This document shows positions 17,408 to 24,253 of a DNA stretch of 27,779 nt, piece by piece (the first letter of the stretch is position 1; the number at the start of each line of letters is the position of its first letter). The notes under the pieces were generated by a model that was not told where the DNA came from, did no database searches, and saw only the letters and a list, made by a program, of their open reading frames with translations. The position numbers and the translations under genes are program-made. This DNA comes from QQUD01 sp039029915 (GTDB lineage: Bacteria; Chloroflexota; Anaerolineae; Promineifilales; Promineifilaceae), in contig JBCCFD010000046.1 in assembly GCA_039029915.1 (NCBI GenBank), forward strand, positions 1-27,779. Reading direction: 5' to 3'.

Positions 17408-18772
17408 TTGTCGATTTACAATATTGCGCCATGGCTCAAGACAAGTTTGCGATTGTCGATTGGCTGGCTCTTGTTGATTCTTCTCGTCGGTTGCCAAGAG
17501 GATATGGCCGTGTCTAAAAAATATGAGGTGGTGGGCTACTATCCAGCCTGGAATATTTACGATCGGGATTATGAAGTACACGACATTGCGGCATCAGGCA
17601 CGGCCGAAAAACTGACGGTGATTAACTATGCGTTTGGCAATGTGCGCCCCATAGACGGCCGTTCTGCTGAGTCCGGCATTGTGTGTCAGCTGGGCGATCC
17701 GTGGGCTGATTATCAACGGCCGTATTTAGACGCTAGCCGTACCGTCGAGCAGGAAATCTTGGAGACACCTCGACCGCTATTGGGTAACTTTCAGCAGCTT
17801 AAAGCGCTCAAAGAAACCCAGCCCCATCTCAAAGTACTCATTTCGTTGGGGGGCTGGACGTGGTCAAAATGGTTTTCCGATGCCGCTCTCACCGAAGACT
17901 CTCGGGCTTTGCTCATTGAGTCTTGCATCGATCTATTTATTCGCGGCAATCTGCCCCCCTCGAACGAAGCTGGACAGGGCGGAGACAGTGCGGCACTCGG
18001 CGTTTTTGACGGTATTGATATTGATTGGGAATATCCGGCTGCTTCTGGGCATCCGCTCAACACCTATCGACCTGAAGATCGAGAAAACTTCACCTTATTA
18101 CTGGCCGAGTTCCGTGAGGCGCTTGATCGGGTGCAAACCGAGCTTGATGTGGACACCCCGTTTATGCTGACTGTAGCCACAGCGGCCGGGCCCAAAAAAT
18201 ATGAACAGCTCGAACTGGATAAAATTCATGACTCCCTCGATTTTATCAATGTGATGACCTATGATTTTCACGGCGGCTGGGACAACACAACTAATTTTCA
18301 TTCTAATTTATTTACGGTTGAGGCTGACCCCACCGAGCCAACCCCCTTTTCTGTAGACAGCACCATTCAGGGCTATTTGGTGGCGGGTGTTCCCTCTGAA
18401 AAACTGGTGATGGGGCTGCCATTTTATGGGCGGGGCTGGACGGCCGTATCGCCGCAAAATAATGGTCTGTTTCAAGCGGCTGAGCAATCTGCTCCCGCTT
18501 CACTGGAGCCAGGATTTGAGGATTACAAGCGGCTGGTTGAGTCTGGTTTGCCTCGTTTCTGGCAAGAAGATGCGAAGATGCCGTTTTTGTTTGATGGAGA
18601 AACGTTCTGGGGATTTGATGATCCCGAATCAATCTGCCACAAGATGGCGTATATTCATGAGCATCAGCTGGGTGGTGCGATGTTCTGGGAGCTGTCGGGC
18701 GATACATCAGATGGGGTTTTAGCTGAGGCGATTGATCAAGGATTGAATAACCCTGCGCCTTGTGATCCATAA
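17408..18772 (+). CDS. GH18 chitinase-like lipoprotein
   Basis: A 454-aa glycoside hydrolase family 18 protein, an endo-acting chitinase or related enzyme using substrate-assisted catalysis. A lipoprotein signal (LSIGWLLLILLVGC) places it on the outer face of the membrane. Then come VVGYYPAWNIYDRDY (strand 1), VLISLGGWTWSKWF (SxGG motif) and the catalytic DGIDIDWEYP, with Asp201, Asp204, Asp206 and the acid Glu208. These are followed by MTYDFHGGWD and the C-terminal GAMFWELSGDT. All catalytic positions are intact. The TTG start at 17408 is 3 bases after the FtsX stop and lacks a clear ribosome binding site; a TTG at about 17447 is possible. It could supply chito-oligosaccharides to the importer and GH20 upstream, though its place among exporter genes is unusual. 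Confidence 0.88.
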   Translation: MSIYNIAPWLKTSLRLSIGWLLLILLVGCQEDMAVSKKYEVVGYYPAWNIYDRDYEVHDIAASGTAEKLTVINYAFGNVRPIDGRSAESGIVCQLGDPWADYQRPYLDASRTVEQEILETPRPLLGNFQQLKALKETQPHLKVLISLGGWTWSKWFSDAALTEDSRALLIESCIDLFIRGNLPPSNEAGQGGDSAALGVFDGIDIDWEYPAASGHPLNTYRPEDRENFTLLLAEFREALDRVQTELDVDTPFMLTVATAAGPKKYEQLELDKIHDSLDFINVMTYDFHGGWDNTTNFHSNLFTVEADPTEPTPFSVDSTIQGYLVAGVPSEKLVMGLPFYGRGWTAVSPQNNGLFQAAEQSAPASLEPGFEDYKRLVESGLPRFWQEDAKMPFLFDGETFWGFDDPESICHKMAYIHEHQLGGAMFWELSGDTSDGVLAEAIDQGLNNPAPCDP

Positions 18773-18860
18773 TGTTGATTTCTCATCAGTTTGAAAATTG
18801 CCGTTAAGTACGTGCTAAACGGGATGATGGTTTGTCTGAAATAGTTGGAAACTCTCGTTT

Positions 18861-18882
18861 ATTGATAATAAACATTATCAAT
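18861..18882 (+). promoter_or_regulatory. Palindrome before the broken membrane-protein gene
   Basis: ATTGATAAT (18861-18869) and ATTATCAAT (18874-18882) are perfect 9-bp inverted repeats with an AAAC spacer, directly before the AGGAG ribosome binding site at 18885-18889. The arms resemble half-sites of Fur-family operators, but the spacing is not canonical. The 123-base gap 18773-18895 has no other clear element. Confidence 0.35.
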
Positions 18883-18895
18883 TTAGGAGATGAAT

Positions 18896-19207
18896 ATGTC
18901 AGAAATTAAACAGGTTAAATCAGAGGATTAAAAACCAGCCGGTTGTTTTTTAAGGTTTGTCGGCGCAATTATTGGTATGGTTTTTGGCGTATTATCAATT
19001 CTAACTCTTGGTATCCCAATTGGTGTGATGATGCTTTTAGGACAATTCCTATTTCAAACACCTTGGTGGGCAAATACGTCATTAATTTTCATGGTTTTGA
19101 TTGGATTTCCGATTCTCGGATCAACTGCTGGCATTATTTGGCCAAGATGGATGATGACTTGGGGAATTGGTGAGGCGATTTTATCCTTTTTGAATACCTA
19201 CCACTGA
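18896..19207 (+). pseudogene. Small two/three-helix membrane protein interrupted by in-frame TAA
   Basis: ATG 18896 has a very good AGGAG six bases upstream and encodes MSEIKQVKSED followed by TAA (18929-18931). The same frame then continues without interruption for 91 codons to 19207: KPAGCFLRFVG, then hydrophobic helices (MVFGVLSILTLGIPIGVMMLL and FMVLIGFPILGSTAGIIW). The continuity of the frame across the stop, with the ribosome binding site only before the first part, suggests a ~103-residue protein with one nonsense change (for example GAA or AAA to TAA) or a base-call error. An alternative is an 11-aa leader peptide plus an internal start at ATG 18977, which has no ribosome binding site. 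The family was not recognised. TAA excludes selenocysteine. Confidence 0.7.
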
Positions 19208-19230
19208 GATAGTAAAGGAACATTTTGTGA

Positions 19231-19908
19231 ATGAGTAAACCAGCTGTACTGATTGAGAATCTCAACCGAGTATATGGGCGTGGCGAAACGGCCGTTACTG
19301 CCCTTAAAAACCTGAACCTTCAAATTGGGGCGGGGCAGTTTATGGCGATGAAGGGTCGCTCAGGAAGTGGGAAGACGACCCTCCTTAACTGCCTAGGTGG
19401 CTTAGATAAGCCCACCTCTGGCAAAATTACGATCCACGATAAAGTGGTGTCGGAGATGAGCGAAAAGGATGTAACCAACTGGCGCAAAAATGAAGTGGGC
19501 TTTGTTTTTCAAGCGTTTGGCTTGCTGCCCTCTTTGTCGGCTTATGAAAATATTGAGCTAATGCTGCGCATTACGGGGTTGGGGTATCGGGCGCGGCGCG
19601 ATAGAGCGATGGCCTGTTTAGAAAAAGTAGGGCTGGGGCCGTGGTCAACCCATCGTCCGTTTGAGCTGTCTGGGGGGCAAAACCAGCGGGTGGCGATTGC
19701 TCGCGCCATTGCCAATGAGCCACAGCTGATCTTAGCGGATGAAGCAACGGGGGAGCTGGATACGAATACGGCCGTTGAGATTCTTACCCTCTTTAAAGAG
19801 ATTGCCAAAACGGAAAGCGTCACGATTTTGCTAGCTACCCATGATCATCTCGTTGATGAGTTTGTGGACCAAGTATTGCAGCTGCAGGATGGGCAGATAG
19901 TGCAGTGA
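19231..19908 (+). CDS. ABC transporter ATPase, LolD/MacB type
   Basis: A 225-aa nucleotide-binding protein that should power the FtsX-like permease at 14576. It has Walker A GRSGSGKTT (residues 42-50), the Q-loop in FQAFGLLPSLSAYENIEL (MacB/LolD style), signature LSGGQNQR (146-153), Walker B LILADEATGELD with Asp170-Glu171, and the switch His in LLATHDH. The signature reads GGQNQR where relatives usually have GGQQQR, a conservative change. An AAGGAA about 11 bases before the ATG is a modest ribosome binding site. It is separated from its expected partner by the GH18 gene and the broken membrane-protein gene, unlike the usual adjacent arrangement. Confidence 0.93.
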   Translation: MSKPAVLIENLNRVYGRGETAVTALKNLNLQIGAGQFMAMKGRSGSGKTTLLNCLGGLDKPTSGKITIHDKVVSEMSEKDVTNWRKNEVGFVFQAFGLLPSLSAYENIELMLRITGLGYRARRDRAMACLEKVGLGPWSTHRPFELSGGQNQRVAIARAIANEPQLILADEATGELDTNTAVEILTLFKEIAKTESVTILLATHDHLVDEFVDQVLQLQDGQIVQ

Positions 19909-19916
19909 ATTTCATC

Positions 19917-20030
19917 ATGAGCTCTCGGCCGTTTGAACATTTGGCGTTTATTGTAAAAGCCGATGACGACAATCGACCACAATTACGATTTGGTTTAGAC
20001 AAAGCCAAGAAGTTTATACTCGTTTGTTGA
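19917..20030 (+). CDS. Possible 37-residue ORF (uncertain)
   Basis: ATG 19917 opens a 37-codon frame with an ordinary mix of charged and hydrophobic residues (MSSRPFEHLAFIVKADDDN at the start), ending at TGA 20028-20030 and overlapping the -35 box of the next promoter. No convincing ribosome binding site precedes it. It may be a small gene, the relic of a longer gene, or chance. It occupies most of the 153-base gap 19909-20061 and carries a TCGGCCGT variant of the window-wide palindrome. Confidence 0.2.
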   Translation: MSSRPFEHLAFIVKADDDNRPQLRFGLDKAKKFILVC

Positions 20031-20061
20031 CCTTTACGTTAACGTTAAGTAATATCATACT
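20027..20061 (+). promoter_or_regulatory. Promoter with LiuR-type MerR operator filling the spacer
   Basis: -35 TTGACC (20027-20032) and -10 TAATAT (20050-20055) are separated by exactly 17 bases. The near-palindrome CTTTACGTTAACGTTAAG (20032-20049, two mismatched positions, centred on GTTAAC) fills the spacer. It resembles the LiuR operators described for proteobacterial branched-chain amino-acid regulons. The predicted transcription start falls at or next to the ATG (20062), and no ribosome binding site is present, so the mRNA may be leaderless. A normal 17-bp spacer suggests repression, not MerR-style spacer untwisting. Confidence 0.7.
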
Positions 20062-20466
20062 ATGACGTCAACATCCCTTAAAAAACCTTCTGCAATTAAA
20101 TTTACGATTGGTGAATTAGCCGAAGAGCTAGGCATCACGACGCGTACCATTCGTTACTACGAGGAGCGCGGCATGATTACGCCTGGGCGCACGGATGGTG
20201 GCCAGCGTTTCTACACGCGCCGTGAGCGAGGGCGGCTTAAACTTATTTTGCGCGGCAAAGCGGCCGGCTTTGATCTGCAAGAGATAAAGGATGTGATGGA
20301 GCTTTATGACGTATTGCCGGACAGTCAAGTAGAAGCTGCTCAAGCAGAACGCATTGTACAAATGATTGAGCGGCGGGTGGCTGATCTTGATATAAAAATT
20401 GAAGAGTTAATTGCTTTAAAAGAAAGCCTTTTAGAGCATAAACAGACCGTTGAAGGTTGGAGATAA
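20062..20466 (+). CDS. MerR family regulator, LiuR-like
   Basis: A 134-aa DNA-binding regulator. The winged helix-turn-helix is FTIGELAEELGITTRTIRYYEERGMITP (residues ~14-41). The wing GGQRFYTRRERGRLKLILRGKAAGF closely resembles LiuR, the regulator of leucine/isovalerate and related acyl-CoA degradation. A C-terminal coiled-coil dimerisation helix (QMIERRVADLDIKIEELIALKESLLEH) follows. There is no Cys pair for metal binding, which fits an acyl-CoA-responsive rather than a metal-responsive member. It is probably autoregulated through the palindrome in its own promoter and co-transcribed with the acyl-CoA dehydrogenase 3 bases downstream. Confidence 0.85.
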   Translation: MTSTSLKKPSAIKFTIGELAEELGITTRTIRYYEERGMITPGRTDGGQRFYTRRERGRLKLILRGKAAGFDLQEIKDVMELYDVLPDSQVEAAQAERIVQMIERRVADLDIKIEELIALKESLLEHKQTVEGWR

Positions 20467-20469
20467 ACC

Positions 20470-21633
20470 ATGAGCGATTCGATGTATTTTGACAAAGAGC
20501 ATAATGATTTAAGAATGATGATTCGCCGTTTTGTAGAGCAAGAAGTGAACCCGCACGTTGATGAGTGGGAAGAGGCTCGGATATTTCCTGCTCACGACCT
20601 TTTTGGCAAAATGGGTGAGTTAGGCTTGCTGGGATTGATGTACGAAGAAGCTTACGGCGGTGGCGGTATGGATTATTGGTATGAAGCCGTCCTGCTTGAA
20701 GAAATCGGCCGTATTAAGTGTGGTGGCGTGCCCATGGCCATTGCAGTCCAAAATGATATGGCCACACCTGCTCTAGCTGAACACGGTACGCTCGAACAAA
20801 AAGAGAAGTTTCTCAAACCGGCCATCTCTGGCGAGGCGGTTTTTTCAATCGCCGTGAGCGAACCGGATGCCGGGTCTGACGTAGCGGGGATTACGACAAC
20901 GGCGACAGATGATGGTGATCATTGGGTTATCAACGGTTCCAAAATGTGGATTACCAACGGCACGCAGGCTGATTACCTAACTCTGCTGGCCCGAACAGAT
21001 AAACGAGATCGCGGCTATCGCGGCATGTCTTTGATAGTGGTCCCGACTGACGTGGAAGGATTTAGCGTCAGCAAGAAGCTGGAGAAGATGGGTAACCACA
21101 GCTCTGACACGGCTATTTTGTCGTTTGATGATGTGCGCGTGCCTAAAGCCAACACGATTGGTCAAGAAGGAATGGGCTTTATGCTCCAAATGGAACAGTT
21201 TCAAGTGGAGCGGCTAGCGGCGTCACTGATGTCGGTGGCGGGAATGGAGGTGATTGTCGATATGACGGTTGACTATTGCAAGCAGAGACACACGTTTAAA
21301 CGGCCGTTGATGGACAATCAGTGGATTCAATTCAAAATTAGTGAGCTTAAAACTGAAATCGAACTGCTCAAACATCTCAACTATTACTGCGTGCGTAAAT
21401 ACGTGGCTGGTAAAGATATGACCCGTGAGGCCTCGATGGCAAAGCTCAAAATGGGGCGCTTGAATCGGCAGGTGGCCGATATTTGCATGCAGTTTCACGG
21501 CGGGATTGGCTACACGGAAGAGTATCCGCTGGCCCGCTACTATCGGGATAGTCGACTGGGCTCAATTGGGGGCGGGGCAGATGAAATCATGCTGGGTATC
21601 ATCGCCAAGATGGATGGGTTGATGGATAACTAG
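20470..21633 (+). CDS. Acyl-CoA dehydrogenase (flavoprotein)
   Basis: A 387-aa FAD enzyme that oxidises an acyl-CoA to the 2-enoyl-CoA, passing electrons to ETF. N-terminal helical domain ~1-115; the middle barrel has FSIAVSEPDAGSDVAGITTTA and WVINGSKMWITNGTQAD (FAD/substrate signature); the C-terminal helical domain has the second signature QFHGGIGYTEEYPLARYYRD. The medium-chain catalytic Glu position (YEGT) is Gly here (IGGGADEIM). The likely base is Glu247 in QVERLAAS, as in long-chain and isovaleryl-CoA dehydrogenases. The ATG is preceded by GGAGA seven bases upstream, inside the regulator gene. The LiuR-like regulator suggests branched-chain acyl-CoA (isovaleryl-, citronellyl- or similar) as substrate; the exact one is inferred. 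Confidence 0.9.
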   Translation: MSDSMYFDKEHNDLRMMIRRFVEQEVNPHVDEWEEARIFPAHDLFGKMGELGLLGLMYEEAYGGGGMDYWYEAVLLEEIGRIKCGGVPMAIAVQNDMATPALAEHGTLEQKEKFLKPAISGEAVFSIAVSEPDAGSDVAGITTTATDDGDHWVINGSKMWITNGTQADYLTLLARTDKRDRGYRGMSLIVVPTDVEGFSVSKKLEKMGNHSSDTAILSFDDVRVPKANTIGQEGMGFMLQMEQFQVERLAASLMSVAGMEVIVDMTVDYCKQRHTFKRPLMDNQWIQFKISELKTEIELLKHLNYYCVRKYVAGKDMTREASMAKLKMGRLNRQVADICMQFHGGIGYTEEYPLARYYRDSRLGSIGGGADEIMLGIIAKMDGLMDN

Positions 21634-21662
21634 AATTTTTGTAATCATAAATGCAAATGTAG

Positions 21663-21733
21663 CCTGAGCCTGTCGAAGGCGATCTTTCCAATCCAGGCTT
21701 TGACAAGCCCCTCGATAGGCTCGGGGGGCATTC
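21663..21733 (+). repeat. Imperfect GAGCCTGTCGAAG-type intergenic hairpin
   Basis: CCTGAGCCTGTCGAAGG (21663-21679) can pair with CCTCGATAGGCTCGGGG (from about 21710) with a mismatch and a bulge. The core is the same as the inner palindrome of the 81-bp element at 14405-14485, so these are two copies of one widespread intergenic repeat type. It lies between convergent genes, in the 168-base gap 21634-21801, where it could act as a bidirectional transcript end. Confidence 0.55.
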
Positions 21734-21801
21734 AGCCTTCGTGGTGATTGATGCCTCATTGCCAGATGAAGCACTTACGATGAATGGAAAGCTGGCAAAA
21801 G

Positions 21802-22779
21802 TTATGATAGTGGCTTAATTTCTGTGTCGATTGCTCCAAAGATTGAACCTCCCTGATCATCAAATACCTCAACCCTTACCTGATCCCCATATTTTAGAAA
21901 AGGCGTAACTGGTAGATTATTTAGCTTTTGGTCAGTCGTGGCTTCCGAAATACTGCCGTATCCAGCTTCGGGCGACTCATTTGAAACGGTTCCTGCTCCA
22001 ATTAAGGTGCCTGCAGAAAGCTCTCGGGTAGCAGCCGCATGTTCAATTAACATTGGATAATCGAACCAATAGTCCCTAGCTGCATTTGGGGAACCAAACC
22101 AGATACCGTTGATAGAAGATGTTAAATTGATGTTTGGCATCTTGCCGTCCCAATTGTTACCTAACTCATCGGGTGTGATGGCAACTGGGGAAAGGGCGTT
22201 GATTGGCTTAGCTTGCAAAAAGCCAAACTGTTTTGGAAGCTCTAACTTTGTTTTCACTCGTAGCGTAAAATCATTCAGCAATACCAGCAGCTTGATATGC
22301 TCCTCCGCATCCTCCCGGTTGGTTCCCATGGGAACATCATCCGTTACCACACAAACTTCCCCTTCAAAATCTACATTTAGTGCATCATCTGGCACAATGA
22401 GTGGGTCAGTAGGCGCTAAAAACTGATGGGACATCCCTTGATACATCAGCGGTTCTGTTTCGTACCGGGGAGGCATTTCAGCACCACGGGCGGCGCGGGC
22501 CTTCTTCATATGATGAAGATAGACAGAGCCATCTAAAAATTGATAAGCACGCGGGAACGGCGCATAGCAGAATTCAGGATTAAACGGAAAAACATCAGGA
22601 TGAGTACCCGCTTGAAGGAGGTTAAAAGCGTGATGTAGATGGGGAGAAACGGCCGTCCAGTGATCGATTGCATATTGTAGCGTGGGAATATTGTCAACTT
22701 TTGCTGCAAGGGTTAATTCTCGGTTGACAACAATCAATTGCCCGTCTCGACTTTCCGCTCGTAAGGTGGCTAATTTCAT
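21802..22779 (-). CDS. fahA: Fumarylacetoacetate hydrolase family protein (fumarylacetoacetase)
   Basis: A 325-aa FAH-family enzyme, the only minus-strand gene. It begins MKLATLRAESRDGQLIVVNREL and contains FCYAPFPRAYQFLDGSVYLHH and ARGAEMPPRYETEPLMYQG. The acidic metal-binding segment is DFEGEVCVVTDDVPMG, followed by GFLQAKPINALSPVAITPDELG and GAGTVSNES. This pattern is that of the ~330-aa bacterial fumarylacetoacetases of the homogentisate pathway, which split fumarylacetoacetate to fumarate and acetoacetate. ATG 22779 is chosen for the GCGAGG ending five bases upstream; the frame extends to a TTG at 22806. It diverges from the homogentisate-dioxygenase-like gene across a 170-base regulatory gap, supporting a joint role. 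A related acylpyruvase-type activity remains possible. Confidence 0.85.
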   Translation of the reverse strand: MKLATLRAESRDGQLIVVNRELTLAAKVDNIPTLQYAIDHWTAVSPHLHHAFNLLQAGTHPDVFPFNPEFCYAPFPRAYQFLDGSVYLHHMKKARAARGAEMPPRYETEPLMYQGMSHQFLAPTDPLIVPDDALNVDFEGEVCVVTDDVPMGTNREDAEEHIKLLVLLNDFTLRVKTKLELPKQFGFLQAKPINALSPVAITPDELGNNWDGKMPNINLTSSINGIWFGSPNAARDYWFDYPMLIEHAAATRELSAGTLIGAGTVSNESPEAGYGSISEATTDQKLNNLPVTPFLKYGDQVRVEVFDDQGGSIFGAIDTEIKPLS

Positions 22780-22949
22780 AAATACCTCGCCAATTGTTCT
22801 GTTCAATGAAACTTTTGCTAATTAGTTGGAATTTTTTCGCGACCATTGTAAACTAAACTCTAAATTTCAGCTAGATTTTTTAAGTAAATTTCCAATTTCT
22901 TGCCATTTTATTTCAAGATTTTTTGCGAAATTTATAGAAAGGAGTTACG
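22780..22949. promoter_or_regulatory. Divergent promoter region of the aromatic-acid genes
   Basis: A 170-base AT-rich gap between divergent genes, so it should contain both promoters and probably the binding site of the IclR regulator encoded at 25984. A TTGGAATTTT at 22826-22835 and a near-inverted AAATTTCCAA at 22886-22895 are possible half-sites. ATTTTTT followed by a GCGA core occurs near 22831 and 22918. No -10/-35 pair is convincing by eye. AAAGGAG at 22938-22944 is the ribosome binding site of the rightward gene. Confidence 0.4.
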
Positions 22950-24161
22950 GTGAAAAACTACCCCCATAAACGCGGTCGTTACAGCAATCAAGCCCATGTC
23001 CGAGTGCCCGAAGGCACCTTTGAATTAGAGTTTGCTCGCGAAGGCTTTTTTAGTGAAGAAGCGTCACATCTTTATGTGACTGAAGCCCCTTCAAACTGGA
23101 AGCGCATTGAAGGTGACTTAATGCCTCGAGCCGTTGATTGCCGAATGATCGAAACGGCCGATTCTCAATCTGCTGATGCATTGCCAACCCAACTCCTCTC
23201 TGCCGCCGTTTGGTGTGGTAAAAAAACGCTCTCCTTTTTCTTGAGTAAGCGGCAAGAGGCTATGCCGTTTATTTATAAATCGATAGATGGAGACGAGATC
23301 TATTTTGTGCATGATGGATACGGCCGTATTGAAACAGAGTTTGGGGTGCTTGAGTACGAGCGAGGTGATTATATCGTTATGCCACGCGGCTGCTTGTATC
23401 GAATGATTCCAGAAGACGGCCGTACCTTTATCATCATCGTTGAATCTAAATCTCCTTATCAAATTCCCGATCGGGGGTTGCTTGGCCCACATGCAATTTT
23501 TGACAAAGGGGTTCTGCGCCTGCCTGAATTTGAGGCCCCGCGTGAAAAATGGGACTTAGATGAGTATGAAGTTCGAATCAAGCGGCTAGGACGGGTTTCT
23601 AAGCTTTGGTACGATTTTAACCCGCTGGCTAGCGTGGCGGGATGGAAAGGTACTTTAACGCCATATATTCTTAACGTGCGAGACATTCGCCCTATTTCAA
23701 TGCTCAACAATCACGTCGTACCTACAGCCAACACTACCTTTGCCAGCGAAGATGTCCTTGTGACAACCTTTGCCCCGCGTGCCTTGGGTAATGAAGACAC
23801 ATTGAGACTGCCTTTCTACCATCGCAATATCGATTTTGATGAATTTATCTTTTACCATGAAGGCAATTTCTTCTCAAAAGCAGGTATTGAGCCAGGAATG
23901 TTCACGCTGCATCCTGCAGGCATCGATCATGGACCACATCCGAAAGCGTTCGAACGGGACAAAGCCAATATGGCGCGGCTCAAAGCAGAAGGCAAGGAGC
24001 ACGCCATTGGCAAATCAACCGCCATCAATTTTGACACCACCCACATGCTCTTTGGCGGCCCAGAAATCGCTGAAGCGGACTGGGATGGCTATGCCACCTC
24101 TTGGTATGATCAGGCACAAGAAATGGCGGATGACGGTAGGCCTTTTCGACCAAATTATTAA
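22950..24161 (+). CDS. hmgA: Homogentisate 1,2-dioxygenase family protein
   Basis: A 403-aa cupin-fold ring-cleavage dioxygenase family member. Homogentisate 1,2-dioxygenase opens homogentisate to maleylacetoacetate with Fe(II) and O2. The iron ligands are recognisable: PFYHRNIDFDE gives His291 and Glu298, and HPAGIDHGPHP gives His327, matching His335, Glu341 and His371 of the human enzyme, with one extra residue between the first two. It is shorter than classical HmgA (~430-445 aa) and belongs to a divergent bacterial clade, so the ring substrate might differ. The GTG start has AAAGGAG five bases upstream. It diverges from fumarylacetoacetase and heads an operon with a propeller protein, a cupin, an IclR regulator and a hydratase. 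Confidence 0.82.
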   Translation: MKNYPHKRGRYSNQAHVRVPEGTFELEFAREGFFSEEASHLYVTEAPSNWKRIEGDLMPRAVDCRMIETADSQSADALPTQLLSAAVWCGKKTLSFFLSKRQEAMPFIYKSIDGDEIYFVHDGYGRIETEFGVLEYERGDYIVMPRGCLYRMIPEDGRTFIIIVESKSPYQIPDRGLLGPHAIFDKGVLRLPEFEAPREKWDLDEYEVRIKRLGRVSKLWYDFNPLASVAGWKGTLTPYILNVRDIRPISMLNNHVVPTANTTFASEDVLVTTFAPRALGNEDTLRLPFYHRNIDFDEFIFYHEGNFFSKAGIEPGMFTLHPAGIDHGPHPKAFERDKANMARLKAEGKEHAIGKSTAINFDTTHMLFGGPEIAEADWDGYATSWYDQAQEMADDGRPFRPNY

Positions 24162-24253
24162 TCACCAAGAAAGAGTGGATATGTCAGGTATTTTGTGGCC
24201 CATCCGTAATGGAATAGCCGGTCAAAATCATCAATATTATTTAGGGGATTGGC

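Noticed and set aside
18929..18931. Recoded stop (selenocysteine or pyrrolysine) in the small membrane-protein gene
   Set aside because: The stop is TAA, which is neither UGA nor UAG, and no SECIS-like structure is needed to explain it; nonsense mutation or error is simpler.
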